Notes: generated from the letters alone by a model not told the origin. Positions 25,985 to 37,009 are shown, counted from the stretch's first letter. The stretch: DNA of 42,453 nucleotides from Candidatus Hydrogenedentota bacterium (GCA_016791475.1 JAEUWI010000060.1:1-42453), one strand, 5' to 3'. Numbers and translations are program-made.

Positions 25985-28900
25985 ATGTTTCTGTCGAACT
26001 GTCTTCGTTCCTCTTGTGGCTTCGCCTCCCGTGCGGTGCTCGCGCTGGTTCTTTTGTGCGGCCTGGCGGGCCCGGCCGTGGCGGCCGACGTATCCTGGGT
26101 GGGGCCGGCTACAGGCGCGTGGTTCAGCGAGAGCAACTGGAGCAGTGGCACCCTCCCCCAGTCCGGCGACAATGTTACGATTTCCGGCGCGACGGTCACG
26201 GTGTCCGGCAGCGTGGCCCTGAGCGGATCGTTCACGATGGGCGGCAACTCGCGCCTGATCGTGACGGGGCCCGGCTCGGTATTTGTGGCGAATGGCGTTA
26301 CGAACCTCGATGACGCCCGTGTTGCGGTGAACGGAGAGGGCGTTGCGAGCTTCCCCAACCTGAGCAGCCATGCCTGGAGCATCTGCAGCAGCCAGCCCCT
26401 TTTTTCGGTGGACGGCGGCGGTTCCGCGCTCAGCCTGCCGGCCCTGAGCACCATCTCCATTACGGCGGCGAGTTGCGGCGCGGTCCCCTCTGTGGAGGTC
26501 AATAACGGCGGCAATCTGGACCTTTCCGCGCTGGAGACGGTCGCCACGGACAGCGTGAACAAGTTTTCGTTCAAGGTGGCGGGCGGCGGAAGTATGGACC
26601 TCTCCAACTTTCTATCGGCCACGGACGTGAACGTGTCGGTCGATGGGAATTCGTCGCTGGCCCTGCCCGCACTCGCATCCATGTCAAACGGCACCCTGGC
26701 CGTGGCCGATGGCGGCCTGCTGAGCGCGGACAGCCTGACCACGGCAACCCAGGTTAATTTTCAGATCAACCACGTGGGCAGCAACGTCACCCTGAATGGC
26801 CTGGCATCGATTGATCGCAGCGCGTTCACGCTGGGAATCGCCGCGGGCTGGTCTCTGCCGGCCCTGACGAGTCTGGCCGACACGCCCCTCACGCTGCCCG
26901 ATGGCGCGACGTTCGACGCGCCCCTTCTGGCGAGCTACACCGCGACCACATCCACAACGCTCCTCAGCCTGAGCGGGGCGGCCACTTTCACCGCGCCGCT
27001 GCTGGCCGACATTACCAATCTCCGGATCGACGTGCAGTCCGGCGGGCAACTTTCCCTGCCTTCCGTGACGGCTTATGCGTGGAATATCTGCTCGAGTTCG
27101 ACCCTGTTCAACGTCGCGGGCTCGGGCTCTTCGCTGGCCATGGCCGGCATGCTGACGCTGGATATCGGCGCGGCCAGTTGTGGCGCTTCGCCCATGATTG
27201 TGGCGGCGGACGGCGGCGCGCTGGGACTGGCTGGTCTGGAAACAATCACGACCCAGAGCGTTAATTCGCTGCAACTCCAGGTGCTCACCGGGGCCACCAT
27301 GGATCTTTCCAGCCTGCAGACAGCGATTGATACGCGGCTCACGGTGGACGAGACTTCCGCCCTGGACCTGCCCGCGCTGCTGACACTCACCGATTCCACC
27401 GTCACGGTGGGGACGGGTGGCTCCCTTTCCGCAGCGAATCTGACCAGCGCCACGGGAATGACCTTTTCCATCGCCAGCATTGGCGGCAACGTGGCCTTCA
27501 ACGGGCTCCAGAGCATTTCGAGTTCCACCATCACCCTGAGCGCGGGGGGCTCGTGGAGTCTTCCCGCCCTGACCACGCTGCTCGATACTTCCGTGACGGT
27601 TCCGGACGCCGCGAGCTTCAGCGCGCCCCAGTTGACCAGCTTCACGTCGAGCGCTTCAAGCCAGATCATGTTGCGGGTTTCGGAAACGGGCTCCTTCCAG
27701 GCGCCGCTGCTGGCGGAAGCGACCAATCTCCGAATCAACGTGAGCGCTGGTGCGGAAGTTTCACTTCCGTCCATCGTGGACTACACCTGGAACTATTGCA
27801 CCGGCACCGACTTTTTCAATGTGGATGGGGCGGGCTCGATACTTACCCTGGGCGGTTTGCAGACCCTCACGCTCGGTGCGCCAAGCTGCGGGGCCAACCC
27901 CTATTTTGTGGTCACCAACGGCGGCCACCTTGCCCTCCCCGCGCTGCAACAGATTCTGACGGAGAGCGTCAATCGCCTGAGCATTTTCCTGGCAAGCGGC
28001 GGGACCATGGACCTCTCCGGGCTGGAAAGCGCGGTGGACACCACCTTCGATGTGGACGCTACCACTGCCCTCAGTCTTCCCTCGCTGTCCTCCAGCACCG
28101 ACGGCGCCTTTAATGTTGCAAGCGGGGGCGGACTTACCGCGTCGAGTCTACTCAATGTCGCGCGGATGACCTTTTCCCTCACGGACGTGGGATCGCTCGT
28201 CGCCTTCGACGCGCTGGAGAGTATTGACGAATCCACCATCCTCGTTCCGGAGGGCGGCACATGGCAACTGCCGTCGCTGACCTCTATCACGAACTCCGGG
28301 GTCACCATATCCAACGCCGCCACGCTGGACGCGCCCGCGCTGCTGACTTTTTCAACCTCCGCCGCCGTGCCCCCGCTGCGTATCTCCGGAACGGGAACCA
28401 TGACCGCACCCCTGCTGGCGGACATCACCAACCTCCAGTTCGATATTCGCGGCGGTGCGCAAGTGACCTTTCCGGGCGTCACCGGATACGCGTGGAATCT
28501 TTGCGCAAGCAGCACCCTGTTCCTGGTCGACGGCGCCGGCTCGGCCCTGCGTCTGCCCGGGCTTCAGCACTTCAATCTGGGCGCGCCCAGTTGTGGGGCG
28601 ACCCCCACCGTGAACGTCACCAACGGCGGCCATCTGGATTTGGGCGGGTTGACTTCCATCACTACGGAAAGCGTGAATTCGCTCAGCATCGGATTGTCCA
28701 CCGGCGGCACGATGGATCTCGACTCGCTCTTGACCGCGATGAAGACGACTATCGCGATTGATGACACGTCATCTCTGGATCTCCCGTTGCTCGAGTCCCT
28801 GTCTCAGTGCACCATCCAGGTCGCACCCGGCGGCAATCTCTCGGCGAACAACCTCGCCAGCGTAACCGGCATGAACTTCTCTATCGGGAGCGTGGGCGGC

Positions 28901-31807
28901 GCGGTAACTTTTGACGGGCTGACTTCGATGAGCGATTCCGATATCACCCTCGCCGGGGACGGAAGCTGGAGCTTGCCCGCACTCGTGAACCTGTCCAATA
29001 CCCAGATTGTGGTTCCCGACGGCACGCGATTCGAGGCCTCTTCCCTGGAGAGTTTCACGGCCTCCAGCCCTTCCGAATTCTCCCTCCAGGTTTTCGGTAC
29101 CGGAGCGTTCGTGGCCCCGTTGCTCGCGGATATTGCGAACCTGCGCATTCGCGTCGACGCCGGTGCGCAGGTGGTGCTTCCGTCCGTGGCCTCGTACACC
29201 TGGGGGCTCTGCGCGAGCAGCGAATTGTTCCTTTCCACGGGCGCGGGATCGAGCTTGAGTCTTCCCGGTCTGACATCGATTACCCTGAACGCGCCGAGTT
29301 GCGGCGCTCAACCGGTTATACGCGCGAACACCGGCGGGATGCTCGACCTTACGGGTGTCGAGTCCATCGCGACGGCAAGTGTCAATTCCTTTCTGGTGGA
29401 TGTGGCCTCGGGCGGCGCCATTGATCTATCGGGACTCGCGAACGCCACCAAGACCACGTTCAACATCAGTGCGGACGCCGGCATGTCCCTGCCGTCGCTG
29501 GCTTCGCTGACGAGCAGCCGGATCAGCGTGACCGAGGGTGGTGAGTTCCACGCGGACGGGTTGATCGAGGTCGATGGCGTTACCTTCGCGCTGCCGGATT
29601 TCAGCGCACTGATTTCCTTCGACGCCCTCCAGACGGTCACCAATTCAACCATGCAATTGCTTGAAGGTGACACCTGGCGCTTCCCATCACTGGCGACCCT
29701 TTCCACCACCACCGTCAGAATTCCCTCCGGCGCCGCGTTGGATGTTCCCCAGCTTCTCACCTTCGACACCACCAATTCCGGTCTGGGCATCCTTTCGGTC
29801 GCGGGCGCGGGCCGCTTCGACGCCCCGCTCCTGGCCGATATCTCCAACTTGCAGATGGTAATCACCGCCGGAGCCCAGGTTTCCCTCCCTTCCGTTACGG
29901 AACTCGTCCACGAGAGCACCTGCGCGAGCACCGTCTTCCTGGCAGTCGATGGCGCGGACTCCCGGCTCGAGCTTCCGGCCCTGGAGACCATCGCCCTGAA
30001 CATCCCGAGCTGTGGTGCGACCCTGAGAATCGCCGTTACAAATGGCGGGAAAATCGACCTTTCCGCGCTTCAGAGCGTGTCGCTCGCCAGCGTCTTGAGC
30101 TTGACCCTGTCCGCCGACGGACCGTCAAGCACGATTGATGTCAGCAATCTTTCCATATTCGATAGTTTGCGTGTGGTCTTCGTCGCGGCGAATGGAGGAA
30201 CCATACTCCAGTTCGGTGGCGGTGAAGGCGAGGGCGAGGGCGAGGGCGAGGGCGAGGGCGAGGGTGAAGGTGAAGGTGAAGGCGAGGGTGAAGGTGAAGG
30301 TGAAGGTGAAGGTGAAGGCGAAGGTGAAGGCGAGGGCGAAGGTGAAGGCGAAGGTGAAGGCGAAGGCGAAGGCGAAGGTGAGTGCGACAACCCGGAACTC
30401 GATACGGATGGTGATGGACTGCACGACTGTGATGAGATCGCTATCGGCACCGATATCACACAGAATGATACGGACGAAGATGGCATGCCGGATGGATTTG
30501 AAGTGCTGTACGAGCTGGATCCCCTCGACACCGCCGATGGGGCCCTCGATTTGGATCTCGACGGCTTCAACAATCTAAGGGAATTCCTGGATGGCAGCAG
30601 TCCCGTCAATCCCACCGATCCCCTCGCGGTACTTTTTGTCGCCAATGACGGCGCGGATATCGAAGGCGGCGGGAGCATGGAGAATCCCCTGCAGACCATC
30701 GAATTCGCGCTGTCGGTCTTTGAGAGCACCAATCTTGAGGCGGTTGCTCTCTTTCTTCAAGAAGGTAACTACCCCGAGGATGTGGCGCTCCTTCCCGGTG
30801 TGTCTCTGATCGGAATGGACGGTGCGGAAGCCCGAATCACCGGCACGGTCAGCGGAGCCGGAGGCGCGACACTGGAGAACCTCGAAATTGTCGCACCGGA
30901 GGGGAGCGCAACCTTGCTCGATCTCGATGATGCCGCGATGCGCCTGCACAAGGTGCGCTTCGTCGGCTCCGCAGACGACCGCGGCGCAACGGGCATCCTC
31001 GCCACCGGCGCAGGTCCCGCGGCCGCTGTGATCAGCGAATGCAGCTTTATTGATCTGGGGGTGGGCATAGATATCGCGGGGGGCATCCCCCTGATACGGC
31101 GCTGCGAATTTATCGATCCGGCCATCGCCGGTATTCGCATCCAGGCGGGCGCGCAAGTCGACGAAGACGGCGCTCTGGGGCTGGCGGGCGACGCCGGCAG
31201 CGGCTTTAACCGCTTTGTCTTCAACACGGACATCCCCAATCCCATCGAGAATCCGGTCGCAATAATCAACCTGTCCGACACGGAAATCGTCATGGAGAAC
31301 AACGATTGGGGAACCGACAACGACGACGCCGTGGACGCCCTCATCAGTGGCCCCGGGGATTTCTCCCCGAAACTTGGCGCAGGTTCCGCCATACTCGCGG
31401 CAAGCGTCTTTTGTACCATCTGGGACGGCACCGATTTGAAACGCGTTCGCCATGCCTCCGTTACCCTTGAGGGTAGTTCTTTCGACCCGGTGACCAACAA
31501 TGTGGACGGCGTGTATGCCTTCCCGTCTGTGCTCGAAGGTGAATATAATCTGCTGGCTGTCGCCTCGCCCTATGAAGACGCCCTGACGGGCATTGATGTC
31601 GCGGCCGGCGAGATCAAGTCGGTGATTCTCCCCTTGACGCCCGAGCCCGATGGTGGTGAGGGTGAGGGCGAGGGTGAAGGTGGAGTCGATTGCAGCGGCA
31701 GGACATCTGGGAGCTTTTCCGGCCTCGCCGGAGACCTGGCCTTGTGCGCCCTGCTTCTTGCGGTACTGCTGCGCCGTTACCGCCGGAGCAACCGTCCACA
31801 AGCATAA
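25985..31807 (+). CDS. Giant secreted repeat protein with (Gly-Glu)n stalk and C-terminal anchor
   Basis: A 1940-residue surface protein. After the signal peptide (AVLALVLLCGLAGPAVAA) comes an autotransporter-like opening (WVGPATGAWFSESNWSSG, SGDNVTISG). Five full units of about 236 residues and a partial sixth span about 105-1412; each begins near LLADITNLRI, has a Cys in WNxCSS and another in SCGA, and contains NGGxLDLxxLExIxTxSVNS, GGTMDLS and LPALTxL strands, suggesting a long beta-solenoid. A (Gly-Glu)27 linker (1413-1466) leads to calcium-loop repeats (DTDGDGLHDCDE, DTDEDGMPDGFE), a right-handed beta-helix region (about 1550-1790), a carboxypeptidase-regulatory-like fold and a C-terminal Cys, helix and RRYRR tail. 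The ATG at 25985 has GGAG upstream. Role likely adhesive or structural; not known. Confidence 0.88.
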   Translation: MFLSNCLRSSCGFASRAVLALVLLCGLAGPAVAADVSWVGPATGAWFSESNWSSGTLPQSGDNVTISGATVTVSGSVALSGSFTMGGNSRLIVTGPGSVFVANGVTNLDDARVAVNGEGVASFPNLSSHAWSICSSQPLFSVDGGGSALSLPALSTISITAASCGAVPSVEVNNGGNLDLSALETVATDSVNKFSFKVAGGGSMDLSNFLSATDVNVSVDGNSSLALPALASMSNGTLAVADGGLLSADSLTTATQVNFQINHVGSNVTLNGLASIDRSAFTLGIAAGWSLPALTSLADTPLTLPDGATFDAPLLASYTATTSTTLLSLSGAATFTAPLLADITNLRIDVQSGGQLSLPSVTAYAWNICSSSTLFNVAGSGSSLAMAGMLTLDIGAASCGASPMIVAADGGALGLAGLETITTQSVNSLQLQVLTGATMDLSSLQTAIDTRLTVDETSALDLPALLTLTDSTVTVGTGGSLSAANLTSATGMTFSIASIGGNVAFNGLQSISSSTITLSAGGSWSLPALTTLLDTSVTVPDAASFSAPQLTSFTSSASSQIMLRVSETGSFQAPLLAEATNLRINVSAGAEVSLPSIVDYTWNYCTGTDFFNVDGAGSILTLGGLQTLTLGAPSCGANPYFVVTNGGHLALPALQQILTESVNRLSIFLASGGTMDLSGLESAVDTTFDVDATTALSLPSLSSSTDGAFNVASGGGLTASSLLNVARMTFSLTDVGSLVAFDALESIDESTILVPEGGTWQLPSLTSITNSGVTISNAATLDAPALLTFSTSAAVPPLRISGTGTMTAPLLADITNLQFDIRGGAQVTFPGVTGYAWNLCASSTLFLVDGAGSALRLPGLQHFNLGAPSCGATPTVNVTNGGHLDLGGLTSITTESVNSLSIGLSTGGTMDLDSLLTAMKTTIAIDDTSSLDLPLLESLSQCTIQVAPGGNLSANNLASVTGMNFSIGSVGGAVTFDGLTSMSDSDITLAGDGSWSLPALVNLSNTQIVVPDGTRFEASSLESFTASSPSEFSLQVFGTGAFVAPLLADIANLRIRVDAGAQVVLPSVASYTWGLCASSELFLSTGAGSSLSLPGLTSITLNAPSCGAQPVIRANTGGMLDLTGVESIATASVNSFLVDVASGGAIDLSGLANATKTTFNISADAGMSLPSLASLTSSRISVTEGGEFHADGLIEVDGVTFALPDFSALISFDALQTVTNSTMQLLEGDTWRFPSLATLSTTTVRIPSGAALDVPQLLTFDTTNSGLGILSVAGAGRFDAPLLADISNLQMVITAGAQVSLPSVTELVHESTCASTVFLAVDGADSRLELPALETIALNIPSCGATLRIAVTNGGKIDLSALQSVSLASVLSLTLSADGPSSTIDVSNLSIFDSLRVVFVAANGGTILQFGGGEGEGEGEGEGEGEGEGEGEGEGEGEGEGEGEGEGEGEGEGEGEGEGEGEGEGECDNPELDTDGDGLHDCDEIAIGTDITQNDTDEDGMPDGFEVLYELDPLDTADGALDLDLDGFNNLREFLDGSSPVNPTDPLAVLFVANDGADIEGGGSMENPLQTIEFALSVFESTNLEAVALFLQEGNYPEDVALLPGVSLIGMDGAEARITGTVSGAGGATLENLEIVAPEGSATLLDLDDAAMRLHKVRFVGSADDRGATGILATGAGPAAAVISECSFIDLGVGIDIAGGIPLIRRCEFIDPAIAGIRIQAGAQVDEDGALGLAGDAGSGFNRFVFNTDIPNPIENPVAIINLSDTEIVMENNDWGTDNDDAVDALISGPGDFSPKLGAGSAILAASVFCTIWDGTDLKRVRHASVTLEGSSFDPVTNNVDGVYAFPSVLEGEYNLLAVASPYEDALTGIDVAAGEIKSVILPLTPEPDGGEGEGEGEGGVDCSGRTSGSFSGLAGDLALCALLLAVLLRRYRRSNRPQA
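30221..30382 (+). repeat. Hexamer array coding for 27 Gly-Glu units
   Basis: Perfect in protein but degenerate in codons (GGT/GGC with GAA/GAG), with runs of identical hexamers inside that suggest slippage or local duplication. Confidence 0.95.
31655..31678 (+). repeat. Short Gly-Glu array (4 units) before the C-terminal anchor
   Basis: Four GG(T/C)GA(G/A) hexamers just before VDCSG and the membrane helix of the giant protein. Confidence 0.85.
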
Positions 31808-31856
31808 AGCGCCTCGGAGCCCGTTTCGAGGCCGCGGGTGTTCCTTGAAGCCGAGG

Positions 31857-31878
31857 GGTGCCGTCTCGGCACGGCACC
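31857..31878 (+). terminator. Possible terminator of the giant-protein gene
   Basis: GGTGCCGT-CTCGGC-ACGGCACC forms an 8-bp stem 50 nt after the stop codon. The following tract (TTCGGTCTCCTTCC) is only weakly T-rich. Confidence 0.4.
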
Positions 31879-31948
31879 TTCGGTCTCCTTCCACGGTATT
31901 TTCCCCACTTTTCCCGAATTGCCTTCCCGTGCCCACGATTACATTTTT

Positions 31949-31991
31949 ACGGCAATACAAATTTGACTTTTTCCGTATTGCCGTGTACAAT
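31949..31991 (+). promoter_or_regulatory. Promoter with inverted repeat for the small membrane-protein gene
   Basis: TTGACT (31963-31968), 17-nt spacer ending CGTG, TACAAT (31986-31991). A perfect 10-bp inverted repeat ACGGCAATAC (31949-31958) and GTATTGCCGT (31975-31984) brackets the -35, with its right half in the spacer. This is a likely operator. Confidence 0.65.
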
Positions 31992-32080
31992 TCCTGTGGA
32001 TAGGCAAGAAATCACCGCCCCTCATGAATCCGGTGGACCGGAGTCGCGGGGCGCGGCACAAACAAAGAAGGGGTCCTGAG

Positions 32081-32356
32081 ATGTTGGACATAAACCTCGG
32101 CAACAAGACTTTGATCGTGGGCGTCTTAATCGCCCTGATACTCTCCTACGGCATGGTGAACTTCGACACGGGCTCCCGTGATTCACAGGTGATGCCGGCG
32201 CTGAAAGCCGCTATCCAATCCGCTGATCCCGCCGAGGCCGAGAGCGTCGTCGCGGAGGACGAAGCGACGGCCTCGGGCGCGGTTGCCGCGCCGGTGGACG
32301 GTGGACGGATGACAGTCGAACAAATGCTTGATGCCCGCGAGAAACGCCACAGCTAA
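32081..32356 (+). CDS. Small single-pass membrane protein
   Basis: A 91-residue protein with one membrane helix at about residues 12-26 (LIVGVLIALILSYGMV), then an Ala/Glu-rich spacer and a basic end. I do not recognise the family. The ATG at 32081 has AAGGGG about 9 nt upstream; the frame is open from 32024. It is expressed as a single-gene unit: strong promoter with an operator-like repeat in front and a strong terminator behind. N-terminus probably inside, tail outside. Confidence 0.7.
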   Translation: MLDINLGNKTLIVGVLIALILSYGMVNFDTGSRDSQVMPALKAAIQSADPAEAESVVAEDEATASGAVAAPVDGGRMTVEQMLDAREKRHS

Positions 32357-32409
32357 GTTGCGGGTTGTAGCACTGCTTGCGGCCCATACGCGCGGGATTT
32401 GCAGGAAGG

Positions 32410-32444
32410 GCGGTCTGATCTTACAAGGATCAGACCGCTTTTTT
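32410..32444 (+). terminator. Strong intrinsic terminator
   Basis: Perfect 11-bp stem GCGGTCTGATC / GATCAGACCGC with a 7-nt loop, followed by TTTTTT. It ends the transcript of the small membrane-protein gene. Confidence 0.92.
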
Positions 32445-32611
32445 GATTTCCAAGGAGGTTCCAAATCCGGCTCCATGTTCTGCGCGGAGGCGTGCTTACC
32501 GCCGCCCGTTGGTGCGCTAAGTTCCTTCGTGGCATGGCTTTCTGAAGCCGCTGCCCCGGCGTATGGGCAAAGCGATGGCTGGAAGGACCCTGGAAGGCTC
32601 CTTAAGCCATA

Positions 32612-32640
32612 TTGACAATTAACTCCTTCCGTGGTAGCCT
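32612..32640 (+). promoter_or_regulatory. Promoter of the small secreted-protein gene at 32658
   Basis: TTGACA (32612-32617), 17-nt spacer ending CGTGG, TAGCCT (32635-32640). The -10 is poor but the TGG before it forms an extended -10 (TGnTA). The leader would be about 11 nt, just enough for the GGGAGG site. Confidence 0.45.
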
Positions 32641-32657
32641 CTGGTGGGAGGATTTCC

Positions 32658-33107
32658 ATGAAGTTTCCGCCAATAGCCATTTGGGTTGTACTCTTTGCTT
32701 TGCTCGCATGTGCGGCAGAGGGGCGTGGCTTTGGCTGGTTTTCTTCCCCCTGCACCCCGGTCGATGTTTGTGAGGCGCAGGCAAGAATCGCCTCATTTAC
32801 TTCCCAATCGCCCCAGGCAACGCCGCTGGTATGTGATTTTCAGCGTGCACTGGGCGACATGGAGTCCGGTGGCTCGACCCCTTCCGCCCCGAACGCGCCC
32901 GCACTGCTGGTAACGCTGAATCCCGACCGAGTCTTTCTTCCGAGCCCCACCCCGGCGTCTTGGTCCTGCTGGGCACATGAATCCACCGGAATCGGTCTGG
33001 AATCGGCGGAAGAAAGTATAACGATCACTCCCGTCCTCACGGGCCCGCCTCCAGGGCTGCGATTTTCCTATCGCCTGGCCCCCCACGCACCGCCCCGGTA
33101 CGCCTGA
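32658..33107 (+). CDS. Small secreted or lipid-anchored protein of unknown function
   Basis: A 149-residue protein. The N-terminus (FPPIAIWVVLFALLACAAEG) is a signal peptide with a lipobox-like LLAC at the end. The rest has four further cysteines (PCTPVDVCEAQ, LVCDF, WSCWAH), a Pro/Ala/Ser stretch and the C-terminal PHAPPR motif also found in the protein at 36456. No family recognised. The ATG at 32658 has GGGAGG about 7 nt upstream. It sits just before the cohesin operon and shares a motif with one of its members, so it may belong to the same surface assembly. Confidence 0.7.
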   Translation: MKFPPIAIWVVLFALLACAAEGRGFGWFSSPCTPVDVCEAQARIASFTSQSPQATPLVCDFQRALGDMESGGSTPSAPNAPALLVTLNPDRVFLPSPTPASWSCWAHESTGIGLESAEESITITPVLTGPPPGLRFSYRLAPHAPPRYA

Positions 33108-33269
33108 GCCCCTTCGCCTCGTGGACTCATGCCTGATCTGAGGTCTTGACCAAGTCCATCTACCTGCGCCATCGGGCTTTTCCCAACAACGTCCCGATTC
33201 AGATGACTTATTTTCGCTCCGGCACGGCACCAAACCTCGGTGTCCTGTGTTTCAGGAAGTATGATACTC

Positions 33270-34502
33270 ATGGCGTCTCCATCCACAGGAACACGGCAGC
33301 CGCTTCGCGCCCCAGCGCGGCGCGGGCGCAATCTCGCCTTACTGGCGGGAAGTTTCCTGATTTCCTGGATGGCGATGGCCGCCGTGGTCAGCATGCACCC
33401 TCCTTCCGGCGGCGGGGAGCTCCGAATTCCCGTGATGCTCTATGGGGACACGGACGAGTCCGTATCTGGGTTGCAGTTTGATCTGGCCTATGACCCCGCG
33501 CAGTTTGAACTGGTCGGGATCACCGCGGGCGACGCCGCCACCGGCGCGGGCAAGGAGGTGATCCTTTCAGAGACGACACCCGGCCAGGGACGTGTCCTGA
33601 TAACGGGGTTCAACAACAACGGGATGGCGGATGGCCAGGTCGCCACGCTGACCCTTCGGCCCCTCAATGGCAGCGCGCCGCAACACGACATTTCTCTGGG
33701 GCAGGTCCTCGCGTCGGATCCGGATGGCAACAGTGTGCCAATAGACTACGCGGACCTGTTTCAGTATCCCCCCGCCCCCCCGATGGAGGAGGAAGCGGAG
33801 GTGGTGCAGGAGGAGACGGAGGGGGGAGTGATCGACGACTCCCCCGAAGAATCCGAAGATGGAGAAAGTCCCGGCGAATCGGGTTCGCCCGAAGGCGGCG
33901 AGGCGACGCCGGAGGCCGTTGACGGCGGAACCACCACGAACTCGGGGTTCTTGGGGAATGGCTTTGTCGGTTCCGGCGATAGCCGACTCGATTCTTCCGC
34001 GGGCAAGAAGGACGGGAAATCGAAGGCTTCTGCAACGCGGTCGACGCAATCGGTTCCGACATCCGGCGTATCCGGACGAATGCGGGGTGGGACTTCCCAG
34101 TTTGGCGGCGGCGAAGACGGGCGGATCTCCATTGGCGGCGGCGGCCCAACCGGTGGCGGTCCGACCACGGGAAGTGGGACCAGGCCCTCCGCACGGATGG
34201 GTGGTGCTACCGCGGGCACCGGTGCGCCGACTGATCGCGGCGACTCTGTCGTCAGGCAGGGCGACTCCACCGAACCCACGGCGTTGGCGCTGTTGCGCCC
34301 CGCGAGCGGGCTGGTTGATCCACCCGCCATGGATCCGGCGGCCTATACACTGGCATTGGAGCCCGCGGCGGAAATTGACAAGGTAAGCGGCACGCGCGCG
34401 CTCATTGCGGCACTGACCCTCGCGCTCACCCTGGCGCTCCTGGCGATAGCCAACCTGCTCTTCGGTCGCGTGAGTCGTCCACAATGGAGGAAAACCCGAT
34501 GA
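33270..34502 (+). CDS. Membrane-anchored cohesin-domain protein 1
   Basis: A 410-residue protein. N-terminal hydrophobic segment (LALLAGSFLISWMAMAAVV), then a cohesin-type domain at about 45-170 with the strands VSGLQFDLAYDPAQFELVG, VLITGFNNNGMADG and ISLGQVLASDPDGN. A long acidic then Gly/Ser/Thr-rich linker (about 175-365) follows, and a C-terminal membrane helix (ALTLALTLALLAIANLLF) with a basic end. Cohesins bind dockerins in cellulosome-like scaffolds; a dockerin protein is encoded four genes downstream. ATG 33270 is chosen because AGGAA is 11 nt upstream; 33261 is also possible. The stop overlaps the next start (ATGA). Confidence 0.8.
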   Translation: MASPSTGTRQPLRAPARRGRNLALLAGSFLISWMAMAAVVSMHPPSGGGELRIPVMLYGDTDESVSGLQFDLAYDPAQFELVGITAGDAATGAGKEVILSETTPGQGRVLITGFNNNGMADGQVATLTLRPLNGSAPQHDISLGQVLASDPDGNSVPIDYADLFQYPPAPPMEEEAEVVQEETEGGVIDDSPEESEDGESPGESGSPEGGEATPEAVDGGTTTNSGFLGNGFVGSGDSRLDSSAGKKDGKSKASATRSTQSVPTSGVSGRMRGGTSQFGGGEDGRISIGGGGPTGGGPTTGSGTRPSARMGGATAGTGAPTDRGDSVVRQGDSTEPTALALLRPASGLVDPPAMDPAAYTLALEPAAEIDKVSGTRALIAALTLALTLALLAIANLLFGRVSRPQWRKTR

Positions 34503-35127
34503 ACCCATCGCACCTGTTGGCCGCGCTATTTCTGGCCATCGCACCCGTCGCCTTGGCGGAGGAAGTGCGCTTTGGTCTAGGCGGTCAGCCCGAATTCGGT
34601 GTGGACGGCGCCTTTCGTCTACCGCTGGAGATTGGGCCGCTCGGTTCGGAAAGCGTCGCCGCGCTTCAATTCGATCTGCATTTTGAAACCAGCCAGTTGC
34701 GGTTCGATGCGGTGGAGCCGGGCCAGTCCGCCCTGGACGCCGCCAAATCTTCTCACGCCAACGCTATCCGGCCGGGTGTCACCCGCGTGATCGTCGCCGG
34801 TCTGAACCGGAACGCGCTGGCGGATGGTGTGGTGGCCTGGGTCCGCTTTACATCAACGCCGGGCGCCCAGCCCCCCTTCAGTGTACGACTGTCGGATGTC
34901 GTATTGAGTGACCCCTTCGGCACGGCCGTTGACGCCCACGCCACGCCGGATACGCTATCGGTCAATCCCGCCACCTCCGCGGCGTCGGCCTCTGAATCCG
35001 GAAGCGACTCCGTCGGCGCTTCCGCCGGTGAAGTTCTGGTTCGTTACCGCGCCTTGCTCCTCGCCACCTTGTTTATCGTCGGTGCCGCATTCGTCGCGCG
35101 CCGCCCGCCCCGGAAAGGTCGTGCTCG

Positions 35128-35131
<4 letters not shown>
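34499..35131 (+). CDS. Membrane-anchored cohesin-domain protein 2
   Basis: A 210-residue protein: signal peptide (LLAALFLAIAPVALA), a single cohesin-type domain at about 20-160 (VAALQFDLHFETSQLRF, VIVAGLNRNALADGVVAWV, VRLSDVVLSDPFG), a short Ser/Gly linker, then a C-terminal helix (ALLLATLFIVGAAFVA) and RRPPRKGRAR. It is the minimal form of the set. GGAGG lies 8 nt before the ATG, inside the end of the previous gene, with which it overlaps by 4 nt. Its stop overlaps the TTG start of the next gene. It would display one cohesin at the cell surface. Confidence 0.82.
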
Positions 35132-36455
<1,324 letters not shown>

Positions 36456-36459
<4 letters not shown>

Positions 36460-36977
36460 GACCATCGTTCCCGATATATAGGATGCTGCGCCCGCTGGAC
36501 CGGACCGCGCAATTCACGGCCATGTGTATTGCCGCTTCGCTCGTGGTCGCATCCACAGATATCTCTGCCGGGCCCAACCCCGTCAGCACCGCGAATGTCC
36601 TTGCCATTCAGTCACTCGTCGCCGAGTTCCTGGAGCCGACGTCCTCGCCGGCATCCTCGGCGTCGACGGCCCCCCTCAATGTGCTCGTAGTTCAGCGTCT
36701 ATTAAGCGGTGTTTCCGCGCCGGACGAGAGCGAACCGTCGGAAGCGACGCCGACCTCGTGGGCCCTGATCCCCGCTCCTCCGCGGGGACTCTCGATGGAG
36801 GCCATCCCCGTCGCACGGCTGCTCGATGTCCCGGGGAGGGCGGATGAGGGCCGCCGAAAGCAAGTACAACCCTTCCCCCCGCCTCCCCTGAGTCGTGTGG
36901 TGGAGCGCTATCGGATGATGTTGACGCCCCACGCACCGCCCCGCATCGACATTGCTTCGGAACTCAGATTCGTTTAA
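36456..36977 (+). CDS. Secreted protein with degenerate dockerin-like repeats
   Basis: A 173-residue protein. An N-terminal hydrophobic segment (TAQFTAMCIAASLVVAST) acts as signal. Two similar helices (VSTANVLAIQSLVAEFL and TAPLNVLVVQRLLSG) resemble the second halves of dockerin repeats but lack the calcium-loop aspartates. The C-terminal half is Pro-rich and ends with the PHAPPR motif shared with the protein at 32658. The ATG at 36456 overlaps the previous stop (ATGA); 36483 is an alternative. No named family. Its place between cohesin and dockerin genes suggests a partner in the same assembly. Confidence 0.65.
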
Positions 36978-37009
36978 CAAGAACACTATTTCAACATGGA
37001 GAACCAACC

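Noticed and set aside
32475-32615. A 46-codon frame after the terminator, with AAGGAGG at 32451
   Set aside because: The ribosome-site match lies 17 nt from the ATG, too far, and the product shows no feature; kept as chance.
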